Positions 1 through 7,327 of a stretch of 14,586 nt of DNA are shown here, in pieces. The DNA lies in the NCBI GenBank assembly GCA_033791605.1, contig JASJGJ010000017.1, positions 1-14,586 of the forward strand, in the 5' to 3' direction. The notes under the pieces were generated by a model that worked only from the letters and a program-made list of their open reading frames with translations, did no database searches and had not been told where the DNA came from. Made by a program: the position numbers and the translations under genes. Positions within the stretch are counted from its first letter, which is position 1. Every line of letters begins with the position of its first letter. Source of the DNA: Porticoccus sp033791605. GTDB lineage: Bacteria; Pseudomonadota; Gammaproteobacteria; Pseudomonadales; Porticoccaceae.

Positions 1-1
1 G

Positions 2-700
2 GTTGCTCAATTTCAGGAAAATACCGGGCAACAATTCACACAAACACTAGAAACTTTGCTAAAAAACGACCCTGATCTTAAAGGGATAGTTCTGGATTTA
101 CGCAACAATCCAGGGGGACTACTGTATGCATCAATTGAAGTAACAGATGCCATACTAGACGGCGGCATGGTTGTATACACCGAAGGGCGCTTGCCCAGCG
201 CCAACTCAACCTATCATGCCAGTGCTGGGGATATCCTCAATGGATTACCCATTGTTGCTCTTATTAACGAAGGCTCTGCTTCTGCTGCGGAAATTGTTGC
301 CGGAGCACTCCAAGATCACCGCCGCGCTGTATTACTTGGCACAAATAGCTTTGGCAAGGGGTCTGTACAAACCGTGATACCTCTGGGTGAAGATCGAGGC
401 ATTAAGCTAACCACGGCCCGTTACTTTACCCCAAACAAACGATCCATCCAGGCGGAAGGTATCAAGCCAGATATTATTGTAGAGCCAGCAGAAATTAAGC
501 TTCTTAAGCGCCAAAATAATATAAAAGAGGCCAATTTATCAGGACACCTGAGCAACAATACCGATTATCAAGCTGCAACCTCGAGCAATATCGCAATGGA
601 TGACAACCAGCTTCACGATGCGCTTAATATACTGAAAGGTTTAACTTTATTAAATCAGAACGAAAAATCAGATATACGTCACAGCAAAAAGGAGAACTAG
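2..700 (+). CDS. S41 family carboxy-terminal processing peptidase, 3' part
   Basis: This is the C-terminal 232 residues of a CtpA/Prc-type serine protease; the frame is open to the left edge, so the start, the export signal and most of the PDZ domain lie outside the window. Such enzymes are periplasmic and cleave exported proteins near their C-termini. The visible part carries the peptidase core: the LDLRNNPGG strand-turn, the GSASAAEIVAGALQDH motif with the probable nucleophile Ser at 281-283, and SFGKGSVQ with the general-base Lys at 356-358. The 25-residue spacing between Ser and Lys is the family spacing. The conserved block ends near IKPDIIVEPAE, followed by about 65 poorly conserved residues rich in Asn, Ser and Lys. 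Family assignment is firm; which Ctp subtype it is cannot be told from this part. Confidence 0.93.
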   Translation, partial: VAQFQENTGQQFTQTLETLLKNDPDLKGIVLDLRNNPGGLLYASIEVTDAILDGGMVVYTEGRLPSANSTYHASAGDILNGLPIVALINEGSASAAEIVAGALQDHRRAVLLGTNSFGKGSVQTVIPLGEDRGIKLTTARYFTPNKRSIQAEGIKPDIIVEPAEIKLLKRQNNIKEANLSGHLSNNTDYQAATSSNIAMDDNQLHDALNILKGLTLLNQNEKSDIRHSKKEN

Positions 701-865
701 TTGACTTTACATCAAAATTTGTGCTGAATTCATACAGTCTTTGATTTTTACAGTTTATTGACAAGTTACCAGACAAACTTAAAGCTATTTATACGACATG
801 AGTACAAATGCTTTTTGTCTGGATCAATACGAAAAATAATAAATCAGTGGTAGGGCAAGTATATT

Positions 866-1099
866 ATGGTCAGTTCTAGAAATGGTGAAAACGAAGAGCG
901 TCAACTTCCCATCAGAAGTCAGCGTTTTTTTAAGCTGCATAACTTCTGGTTTTTTGCTACACGAGAGGGTGCTGCAGTGGGTCCATTTGACGCTCAAGAA
1001 GGTGCGGCAAACGCCGTCAATGATTATATTGAGTTTATGCAAAAGGCTGATGATAGCGCTCGGGACTTTTTCACTCCCGGAGCCAAATTTGTTGGTTAA
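866..1099 (+). CDS. small DUF6316-like protein
   Basis: A 77-residue protein of unknown function. The core RSQRFFKLHNFWFFATREG followed by GPFDAQEGA (residues 18-46) matches what I remember of DUF6316, a short family in gammaproteobacteria: a Phe/Trp-rich beta strand pair, the invariant-looking TREG, then GPF and a helix with alternating Ala and acidic residues. It has no signal peptide and no membrane segment, so it is probably cytoplasmic. The ATG at 866 has only a weak ribosome binding site (TAGGG, 851-855). It lies 165 bases after the S41 gene on the same strand and converges with hisF. The family call is from memory of the motif and the function is unknown; that the ORF is real is supported by this motif and by a length typical of the family. 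Confidence 0.7.
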   Translation: MVSSRNGENEERQLPIRSQRFFKLHNFWFFATREGAAVGPFDAQEGAANAVNDYIEFMQKADDSARDFFTPGAKFVG

Positions 1100-1120
1100 T
1101 TGACAAGACGTTGTTGTCAA
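1100..1120. terminator. hairpin between convergent genes
   Basis: TTGACAA (1100-1106) and TTGTCAA (1114-1120) form a perfect 7-bp stem with a 7-base loop. It starts right after the stop codon of the small + strand gene and 15 bases from the end of hisF. It lacks a clear U tract on either side, so a terminator role, perhaps in both directions, is inferred from position only. Confidence 0.3.
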
Positions 1121-1134
1121 ACACCGCGTATAAA

Positions 1135-1908
1135 CTAAGACCGCACCTCAACCCCTTTTTCCGCCATGTACGCCTTGGCTTGGGGGATGGTGTACTCTCC
1201 GAAATGAAAAATACTCGCCGCCAATACTGCGTCAGCTTTTCCTTCGACAACACCATCTACCAAATGCTGTAAATTGCCAACACCACCAGAAGCGATCACA
1301 GGTATATCTACCGCCTCACTGATGGCTCTCGTTAGGAGTAAATTAAAACCGCTTTTGGTACCATCCTTATCCATACTGGTTAACAAAATTTCTCCTGCAC
1401 CATATTCAGCCATTTTTTCAGCCCAACCAACGGCATCTATACCCGTGGAATGACGTCCGCCGTGAGTAAACACCTCCCAGCGCAATGGTTCTCCTTCAAC
1501 ACTCACTTGCTTCGCATCAATTGCCACAACGATACATTGAGAACCAAATCTCTCGGCAGCCGCTCTAACAAACTCAGGATTCTTTACCGCCGCAGAATTG
1601 ATGCCCACTTTATCTGCACCCGCATTCAATAATGCCCTGATATCTTCTAGGGTGCGCACCCCACCGCCAACCGTAAGGGGAATAAACACCTCACTGGCCA
1701 TACGCTCCACCATATGAATCATCGTATCCCGCTCTTCATGGCTAGCGGTAATATCAAGAAAGGTTATTTCATCTGCACCTTGCTCGTTATAACGCTTGGC
1801 AACCTCAACGGGATCACCTGCATCTCGAATGTCTACAAACTGTACGCCCTTTACCACGCGCCCTTTATCCACATCGAGACAGGGAATAATTCGTTTTGCC
1901 AATGTCAT
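1135..1908 (-). CDS. hisF: imidazole glycerol phosphate synthase cyclase subunit HisF
   Basis: HisF is the (beta/alpha)8 barrel half of IGP synthase. It uses ammonia made by HisH to turn PRFAR into imidazole glycerol phosphate and AICAR, in cytoplasmic histidine synthesis. The 257 residues are the usual full length. The N-terminal CLDVDKGRVVKG contains catalytic Asp12, and AIDAK contains catalytic Asp131; the two phosphate-binding glycine motifs (TVGGGVRT and IASGGVGN) are present. The ATG at 1908 has a short AAGAG about 8 bases upstream. HisA, HisH and HisB normally precede HisF; here the next gene upstream is ribA, so hisF is cut off from its usual operon partners. Confidence 0.97.
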   Translation of the reverse strand: MTLAKRIIPCLDVDKGRVVKGVQFVDIRDAGDPVEVAKRYNEQGADEITFLDITASHEERDTMIHMVERMASEVFIPLTVGGGVRTLEDIRALLNAGADKVGINSAAVKNPEFVRAAAERFGSQCIVVAIDAKQVSVEGEPLRWEVFTHGGRHSTGIDAVGWAEKMAEYGAGEILLTSMDKDGTKSGFNLLLTRAISEAVDIPVIASGGVGNLQHLVDGVVEGKADAVLAASIFHFGEYTIPQAKAYMAEKGVEVRS

Positions 1909-2012
1909 AGAAAACTCTTTTTTAAGAAGACTTGTTTAATACACTTGCAGAGAGCACACAGTCTTGAAAAAATCTTTCGTAAAAACTATGTAGAATAAAT
2001 ATGCATTAGACG

Positions 2013-2615
2013 TTAACTGCTCTCCGGCCCATCAAACAAATGCCCCATTTTTCCAGCCTTTGTGGCCAAATAGTGCTTGTTATGTGGGTTATGCCCGGTT
2101 TGCAATGCAATGCGTTCGGAAACGGTTATACCCAGGCCTTCTAATGCCTGAACCTTGCGAGGATTATTGGTCAACAGTTTAACCTTTCCCACATTAAGGT
2201 GTTTCAACATGGGTTTACAGATACTGTAATCACGCATATCTGCACCAAAGCCAAGCTGTTCATTCGCCTCCACAGTATCCGCACCTTGATCCTGAAGATG
2301 GTAAGCCTTAATTTTGTTCAGCAAACCAATACCTCGGCCCTCCTGTCGCAAGTACAAGATTGCACCTCTTCCTTCCTTGGCAATAAGGCGCATGGCCTCT
2401 TCTAATTGAGCACCGCAGTCACAACGCACACTAAACAGTGCATCGCCTGTGAGGCATTCAGAGTGGATCCTCAGCAACACAGGCTCATCATTGGAGACAT
2501 CACCCATCGATATAGCGATATGCTCCTTATTACTCTCCGGATCCTCAAAGCCATGGAGATCAAAAACCCCCCATTGAGTTGGTAGCCTAGAGCTTTGAAC
2601 AAAACGTAGGGGCAC
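2013..2615 (-). CDS. ribA: GTP cyclohydrolase II RibA (GTG start)
   Basis: RibA opens GTP to give 2,5-diamino-6-ribosylamino-4-pyrimidinone 5'-phosphate, formate and pyrophosphate, the first step of the pyrimidine arm of riboflavin synthesis. I place the start at the GTG at 2613-2615. It has a GGAG six bases upstream, its N-terminus VPLRFVQSSRLP lines up residue for residue with MQLKRVAEAKLP of E. coli RibA, and the zinc ligands then fall at Cys54, Cys65 and Cys67, the E. coli numbers. The longer reading from TTG at 2627 would put the GGAG inside the gene. The motif RQEGRGIGLLNK and the C-terminal HYLATKAGKMGH are intact. The product is 200 residues. It is the only intact cyclohydrolase II in the window, because the RibA-like half of RibBA has lost its zinc site. 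Confidence 0.96.
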   Translation of the reverse strand: MPLRFVQSSRLPTQWGVFDLHGFEDPESNKEHIAISMGDVSNDEPVLLRIHSECLTGDALFSVRCDCGAQLEEAMRLIAKEGRGAILYLRQEGRGIGLLNKIKAYHLQDQGADTVEANEQLGFGADMRDYSICKPMLKHLNVGKVKLLTNNPRKVQALEGLGITVSERIALQTGHNPHNKHYLATKAGKMGHLFDGPESS

Positions 2616-2679
2616 TGATGACTCCAAAAATAATGACTAAAAAAACAAACCGTCATAACAAAAAATTAGGTGGGCGGCT

Positions 2680-2707
2680 ATTTTAGCTGGGATATGCCCT
2701 GAGTAAA
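2680..2707 (-). promoter_or_regulatory. probable ribA promoter
   Basis: Read on the - strand, TTTACT (2702-2707) and TAAAAT (2680-2685) are separated by 16 bases and lie 65 bases upstream of the ribA GTG. TAAAAT matches five of six sigma-70 -10 bases; the -35 is weaker. This would give ribA its own transcript, apart from the operon upstream. Confidence 0.45.
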
Positions 2708-2715
2708 GCGCTTTA
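2704..2715. promoter_or_regulatory. 12-bp perfect palindrome at the ribA promoter
   Basis: TAAAGCGCTTTA is a perfect palindrome whose right end on the - strand overlaps the proposed -35 of ribA. It could be an operator; it is too tight for a good hairpin. The role is inferred from position alone. Confidence 0.3.
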
Positions 2716-2814
2716 GCCCTGTTTCACTCCAGTCTATCGATGACTTAATGCCTGTATTTCGATAACGGTGCTGTTGTTTTCTGAACAGAAGCCAAACCAC
2801 CATTTCAAGAAAAC

Positions 2815-3465
2815 CTAAAACTTCTTCTTCAACAACAAAACACCTTCGGACTCAGTCATTTGGACTTTACTGAGAAAGCTGTTTCCTAATAGGGCAATGG
2901 TTGGATGAGAACCAATGTTTACGATACATCTAATGTTATACAGCGTTATATTCCCAATCGCCAACTTGCTCAAAACAACATCACGAGCATCAGCCATTCC
3001 GTTAGCCGTATTAATTTTGATACTGTCTCCATTACGATAATCAATCCCAAGCGCTTTGGCCTGATTAAGATTTAAAACAACGGCAGAAGCGCCAGTATCT
3101 ACCATAAAGTCAGTGGAATGACCGTTAATATAACCTGTCACAAAATAATGGCCATTATGGCCGCGAGGAATTCTTATTTCCGCCATTTCAGCAGCTTGAA
3201 AACTTGAGGATATATGTTGTGACAACCCCAAAGTAAAGCGCTGGCCATCAACGTCTAAAGTAACCTGCTGGCCATCACTGGCGACAAGCATCACACCTTC
3301 AGGGCTCGTTTGCCCCTGCTTTAGCAACCGCTGCTTCCCGTTAATAACTAAAACGGCGTTTTTACCAAACAAACCATGAACACTGATATCAGGCATAGCC
3401 CAGCTTATATGTGCACTCAGCAAGCAAATAAACCCTAGCAAAAATCCTGATATGTGACGAATCAT
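2815..3465 (-). CDS. secreted retropepsin-like aspartic protease (DTGA type)
   Basis: A 216-residue exported protein of the bacterial clan AA (retropepsin-like) family. I choose the ATG at 3465: it has GAGGG seven bases upstream, and it puts the signal peptide at the N-terminus (IRHISGFLLGFICLLSAHIS, then SWA-M, cleavage likely after residue 23). An ATG at 3492 would add nine residues. A beta-rich region (about 24-90) precedes the protease domain, which contains FMVDTGASAVVLN with the active Asp123 and, toward the C-terminus, ALLGNSFLSK, the second conserved motif. Retropepsins give one Asp per chain and work as dimers, so a homodimer is expected. The probable location is the periplasm or the outer face of the inner membrane. 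Its substrate is unknown. It follows pgpA by 33 bases and is last in the run before ribA. Confidence 0.85.
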   Translation of the reverse strand: MIRHISGFLLGFICLLSAHISWAMPDISVHGLFGKNAVLVINGKQRLLKQGQTSPEGVMLVASDGQQVTLDVDGQRFTLGLSQHISSSFQAAEMAEIRIPRGHNGHYFVTGYINGHSTDFMVDTGASAVVLNLNQAKALGIDYRNGDSIKINTANGMADARDVVLSKLAIGNITLYNIRCIVNIGSHPTIALLGNSFLSKVQMTESEGVLLLKKKF

Positions 3466-3498
3466 CCTTGTACCCTCAATATCATTCACCATTAAATG

Positions 3499-3981
3499 TT
3501 ATAGAACCCGCATGGCCGCAAACAACAAGACCCAGGTGAACGCCCCAGCAATCAAATCATCCAGCATAATCCCTAGACCGCCGCCAACTTGCCGGTCAAA
3601 CCAACCTATGGGCCAAGGCTTCCAGATATCAAACAGTCGAAACAGTACAAAGCCTGCCAACATCCAAGGCCACGTCAATGGCACGGCTGTCATGGCCAAC
3701 CAAAAGCCGGCAATTTCATCCCAAACTATACCCTGATGGTCATGAACACCTAAGTCGCTCGCAGTTTTACCGCAAAGGTAAAACCCAGCCACGGCCGCCA
3801 ATACTACGATGGACACATAGAGCATCAAGGGCAGTGTTGCCAAGAACGGCCACAACAACAGGGCTACCAATGTGCCAGCAGTACCCGGCGCCTTGGGAGA
3901 CAAACCACTACCAAAACCAAACGCCAAAAAATGTACGGGGTTTCGTATTAATTGTTGAAAACTGGGTGTTGCTTGAACCAT
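3499..3981 (-). CDS. pgpA: phosphatidylglycerophosphatase A
   Basis: PgpA removes the phosphate from phosphatidylglycerophosphate to give phosphatidylglycerol, at the inner membrane. The 160 residues include the family signatures in order: GFGSGLSPKAPGTAGTLVA (22-40), HDHQGIVWDEIAGFW (80-94) with the conserved acidic residues, FRLFDIWKPWPI (114-125) and GGGLGIMLDDLIAG (133-146). Hydrophobic segments near 37-70, 90-115 and 139-158 fit an integral membrane protein. The ATG has GAAGGA directly in front and AGGTG a little further up. A 125-base gap separates it from thiL, the largest gap within the run, and I see no clear terminator or promoter in it. Confidence 0.95.
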   Translation of the reverse strand: MVQATPSFQQLIRNPVHFLAFGFGSGLSPKAPGTAGTLVALLLWPFLATLPLMLYVSIVVLAAVAGFYLCGKTASDLGVHDHQGIVWDEIAGFWLAMTAVPLTWPWMLAGFVLFRLFDIWKPWPIGWFDRQVGGGLGIMLDDLIAGAFTWVLLFAAMRVL

Positions 3982-4106
3982 TCCTTCACCTTTTGAAAGC
4001 TACGCCTTTGTTGAAGGCCGCCTGACAAATAACGAACAACAAACGCGTTAAAAAAAACAGACCTTACAAATCTTTATCTATCTCTTAAAAACAGCCTCAG
4101 CCATTT

Positions 4107-5090
4107 TTAAAAGTGCTGGTAACCCGCCGTGCCAACATTAACCAAATGACCAAACCTATCAACACACCGAACACCCAGCTCTCTGGACATTTGGCCAATA
4201 CAACAAGCAGATAATTCACCACGAGATATCAACGACTCAACAGCAACTTGATGTTCTTCGGACACAGTAAAACATAGTTCATAATCATCGCCACCAGAAA
4301 GTGCCCACTCTGTGACACATGAGGGGGCTGCCAATGCCATCAACCAGGGTGCAATGGGCAACTGATCAAGCTCTACCTCTGCCCCCAAACCTGAAGCCTC
4401 AGCAATATGACCAAGGTCCGCCATTAAACCATCTGAGATATCAAGAGCCGCCGATGCCAAATCACGCACCCTCAGCCCTTCCAGCAATCTAGGCTTAGGT
4501 CGATAAAAACGATGCAATAAACGCTCACGTTCATCCTCAACCACCACCGAATTATCCTGACGACCAAATAAAAAAAGTGCCGCTGCGCCCTCACCCAGGG
4601 ATCCCGTTACATAAATGTGATCACCCGCCTTAGCACCACTGCGAGTGAGCGCCTTCCCTTTAGGAACCGTACCAAATAATTGAATAGTAATAGATAAGGG
4701 TCCGGCTGTGGTGTCACCACCAACCAATGCACAACCAAAAATTGAAGCATCTTCCGACAAAGCTTGAGAGAATTCTTGCAACCAAGACTCCCGGGCCTCA
4801 GGTAGAGTCAAAGCCAAGGTAAACCAGCGCGGCTCAGCTCCCATGGCAGCAATATCACTGAGGTTAACTCGAAGAGAGCGATGAGCGATATCACCGGGAG
4901 AAGCATTGGCAGGGAAATGTACACCTGCCACCAAGGTATCTACGGTAACGACGAGTTGCTCACCTTCAGGGACATCTAGAACAGCGCAATCATCACCAAC
5001 ACCCAAAGCAATACCAGAAGCCGTCCCTAGTGACGAAAAGTACTGTTGTATCAATGCGAATTCATTCAGTGCTACTTTATTAGAACCCAT
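4107..5090 (-). CDS. thiL: thiamine-monophosphate kinase
   Basis: ThiL phosphorylates thiamine monophosphate with ATP to make thiamine diphosphate, the active cofactor. The 327-residue protein shows the AIRS/ThiL-type kinase motifs: GVGDDCAVLD (30-39) and VDTLVAGVHF (50-59), which bind metal and nucleotide in this family, NLSDIAAMGA (76-85), VGGDTT (123-128), LDISDGLMADLGHI and the C-terminal LSGGDDYELCF. All are intact. A GGGG lies about 10 bases before the ATG. It follows nusB after 58 bases, the usual nusB-thiL-pgpA order. Confidence 0.97.
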   Translation of the reverse strand: MGSNKVALNEFALIQQYFSSLGTASGIALGVGDDCAVLDVPEGEQLVVTVDTLVAGVHFPANASPGDIAHRSLRVNLSDIAAMGAEPRWFTLALTLPEARESWLQEFSQALSEDASIFGCALVGGDTTAGPLSITIQLFGTVPKGKALTRSGAKAGDHIYVTGSLGEGAAALFLFGRQDNSVVVEDERERLLHRFYRPKPRLLEGLRVRDLASAALDISDGLMADLGHIAEASGLGAEVELDQLPIAPWLMALAAPSCVTEWALSGGDDYELCFTVSEEHQVAVESLISRGELSACCIGQMSRELGVRCVDRFGHLVNVGTAGYQHF

Positions 5091-5148
5091 AGCAGTCAGC
5101 CCCAGATAATGTCGTTCCTAGTATCACCGCATCTCGCCTAGAGGTTGA

Positions 5149-5589
5149 CTAACGACGTTTTTCGGCCTTCACCTCAACAGCACGTTTAGCAACTGCTACC
5201 TTGTCGAGAATACCGTTGATGTATTTGTACGCATCCGTCGGGCCAAATTTTTTGGCTAAATTCACCGCCTCATTAATCGCCACTTTGTAGGGCACATCAA
5301 TGCGATAACATAGCTCATAGGAACCCATTCTAAGCAAGGCTCTAGAAATAGGATCAAGGTCCTTGGAACCTCGATCGAGGTACAATTCATAAGCACCATC
5401 GACATCATCCAGTTTACCGGGAATACCATGAAGCAATTCCTTAAAAAACTGAGTATCCACCTTGGCCATGTTGTTATCGGTAAAAAACTCCGCTTCAATA
5501 CTACTGATATCTGATCCGGACACCTGCCATTGGTACAAAGCTTGAACCAACAACTGCCGCGCTTTTTTTCTGGTTGAGGGCAATATCAT
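5149..5589 (-). CDS. nusB: transcription antitermination protein NusB
   Basis: NusB binds boxA RNA with NusE (S10) and helps processive antitermination of ribosomal RNA operons. The 146-residue all-helical protein begins with the family pattern RKKARQLLVQALYQWQ (8-23) and ends with DVPYKVAINEAVNLAKKFG followed by YKYINGILDKVA, which are typical of the C-terminal helices. Its ribosome binding site GGAG overlaps the ribH stop codon, and only 8 bases separate the two genes, so translation is probably coupled. Confidence 0.97.
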   Translation of the reverse strand: MILPSTRKKARQLLVQALYQWQVSGSDISSIEAEFFTDNNMAKVDTQFFKELLHGIPGKLDDVDGAYELYLDRGSKDLDPISRALLRMGSYELCYRIDVPYKVAINEAVNLAKKFGPTDAYKYINGILDKVAVAKRAVEVKAEKRR

Positions 5590-5597
5590 GTTATCTC

Positions 5598-6083
5598 CTA
5601 CAACTGACGAAACAGGGAGATCATTTCCAACGCGGTCAGTGCGGCTTCTTCTCCTTTGTTATCATTGCTGTCATTATCAAAGGCATCACCAGAACGCTCT
5701 TCAGCCTGCTCTAGGGTGTCCGTCGTCAGCAAACCAAATGCTACCGGCAAGTTTTCCTTAAGCGCAACATCGCCAATCCCTCTTGCTGTCTCACTACAGA
5801 CATATTCAAAATGGGGCGTACCACCGCGAATCACACAGCCAAGGGCAATAAGCGCATCATAGGTGCCTTTCTTTGCCACTTGTTGACAAGCCAAAGGTAG
5901 CTCAAAAGCACCGGGCACTCGAAACAAGTCAATATCAGATACAGCAATACCATGGCGAACTAATGCCTGCTGTGCGCCATTTAATAAATTCTCTGTAATA
6001 TTGCCATTCCAACGCGCAACGATTATGGCAATACGCGCTCCAACCACATTAAAACTGCCCTCATCAGGCCTGTATTCACTCAT
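5598..6083 (-). CDS. ribH: 6,7-dimethyl-8-ribityllumazine synthase
   Basis: RibH condenses 3,4-dihydroxy-2-butanone 4-phosphate with the ribitylaminouracil to make lumazine, the substrate of RibE. Bacterial RibH commonly forms 60-subunit shells or smaller rings. The 161 residues contain ARWNGNIT (23-30), FRVPGAFELP (54-63) and GCVIRGGTPHFEYV (82-95) with the catalytic His91. Near the C-terminus, residues 132-142 form a short acidic insert (GDAFDNDSNDN) where E. coli RibH has a shorter loop before the NKG-E-A motif. Its ribosome binding site is GGAAGAG. It is 54 bases downstream of ribBA. Confidence 0.97.
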   Translation of the reverse strand: MSEYRPDEGSFNVVGARIAIIVARWNGNITENLLNGAQQALVRHGIAVSDIDLFRVPGAFELPLACQQVAKKGTYDALIALGCVIRGGTPHFEYVCSETARGIGDVALKENLPVAFGLLTTDTLEQAEERSGDAFDNDSNDNKGEEAALTALEMISLFRQL

Positions 6084-6137
6084 TTATCTCTTCCAAGTAA
6101 TTGGTCTTAAAATACTATTTCGCACTGATTATTGGAC

Positions 6138-7250
6138 TTACTCGCAACTGATATATTCAACAACTTCCAAATCAAACCCAGAAATACCCGTAAATCTAAA
6201 CGGCGCACTGAGTAACCGCATTTTGTGCACACCTAAGTCCATCAAAATCTGGGAACCGGTGCCTACTTGCTGGTAAACCATATCAGCTGCTTGCTGGGGT
6301 TTGGCGGGAACAGGGCTTAACGCCTGCTCAATACTGTCATCAATATCATCGGCAGTTTCCGGGTAGTAAAGGAACACCACCACACCTCGCCCTTCTTCTG
6401 CCACTTTTTCCATAGCACGGGAAAGACTCCAACTTTTAAAACCATCGGGCGTCTCAAGACCAAAAAGGTCACGGGAAGATTTATTGATATGCACCCGAAC
6501 CAATGGCGGCCCGCCCTCAACGACATCACCCATGACGAGGGCAAAATGTTTTTCGTTGCGCGCTCTATCCAGATAGGTTTTTAGTACAAACTCTCCATAC
6601 TGAGTCGTAATAGCACGCTCATTAACACAGCTTATGGTTTTTTCCGTGACCAACCGATAGTGAATAAGATCAGCGATGGTGCCAATTTTGAGGTCATGCT
6701 TTTTTGCAAAAAGTTTCAAGTCCTCACGACGCGCCATCGTCCCGTCGTCATTCATAATTTCGACAATTACCGCCGCTGGCTCAAACCCAGCAATTTGCGC
6801 TAAGTCACAACCCGCTTCAGTGTGCCCGGCACGACTTAAAACGCCACCTGGTTCTGCCTGTAAGGGAAAAATATGCCCTGGCTGAACAATGTCTTGGGGG
6901 CGAGCACTACTCGCTACCGCCGCTTGAACCGTACGTGCACGGTCTGCCGCCGAAATCCCAGTGGTCACACCTTCTGCCGCTTCAATGGACAGAGTGAAGT
7001 TAGTGCCATGACTGGCTTTATTGGCATCCACCATCAGTGGCAAGTTTAACTGCCGACAACGATCTTCTGTCAGCGTCAGACAAATCAGTCCTCTCCCATG
7101 GGTAGCCATAAAGTTGATATCTTCAGGACGCACCATTGTTGCGGCCATCAGTAGATCGCCCTCGTTTTCACGATCTTCGTCATCCATCAAGATAACCATC
7201 TTGCCCTGGCGAATATCTTCGACCAGCTCTTCCAAACTATTCAGCGCCAT
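6138..7250 (-). CDS. ribBA: 3,4-dihydroxy-2-butanone 4-phosphate synthase with degenerate RibA domain (RibBX type)
   Basis: Two domains in 370 residues. Residues 1 to about 200 are a complete RibB, which makes 3,4-dihydroxy-2-butanone 4-phosphate from ribulose 5-phosphate: DDEDRENEGDL (23-33) with the catalytic acidic residues, RAGHTEA (140-146) with His143, and QPGHIFPL. Residues from about 205 to 370 have the fold of GTP cyclohydrolase II but not its active site. Where active RibA has HSECLTGD and CDCG, this protein reads HINKSSRD (254-261) and ETPDG, so all three zinc cysteines are missing, and the RQEGRGIGL motif reads YYPETADDI. The C-terminal half is therefore almost certainly not a cyclohydrolase; such RibBX fusions are known in Proteobacteria and are paired with a separate ribA, as here. 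It lies 77 bases after ribE. Confidence 0.96.
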   Translation of the reverse strand: MALNSLEELVEDIRQGKMVILMDDEDRENEGDLLMAATMVRPEDINFMATHGRGLICLTLTEDRCRQLNLPLMVDANKASHGTNFTLSIEAAEGVTTGISAADRARTVQAAVASSARPQDIVQPGHIFPLQAEPGGVLSRAGHTEAGCDLAQIAGFEPAAVIVEIMNDDGTMARREDLKLFAKKHDLKIGTIADLIHYRLVTEKTISCVNERAITTQYGEFVLKTYLDRARNEKHFALVMGDVVEGGPPLVRVHINKSSRDLFGLETPDGFKSWSLSRAMEKVAEEGRGVVVFLYYPETADDIDDSIEQALSPVPAKPQQAADMVYQQVGTGSQILMDLGVHKMRLLSAPFRFTGISGFDLEVVEYISCE

Positions 7251-7327
7251 ATCCCGTTCTCTAAATCAGAAAAAACTACAACAAGCTTATAAATTCACTC
7301 AACTTACGCCAACCAAGCTCCTACCCA

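Noticed and set aside
758..795. Perfect TTGACA at 758-763 as a promoter for the small gene at 866
   Set aside because: No acceptable -10 at 16-18 bases; the hexamer at 17 is AAAGCT, and the nearest AT-rich candidates are 20 or more bases away.
1926..1968. AAGACT/AGTCTT inverted repeat between ribA and hisF as a terminator
   Set aside because: Six pairs around a loop of about 30 bases with no G+C-rich stem; likely chance.
7251..7327. Internal promoter before ribBA (TTGGCG and TATAAG on the - strand)
   Set aside because: The spacing is 15 bases or less ideal alternatives of 19, and the gap is an ordinary operon gap; not strong enough to list.
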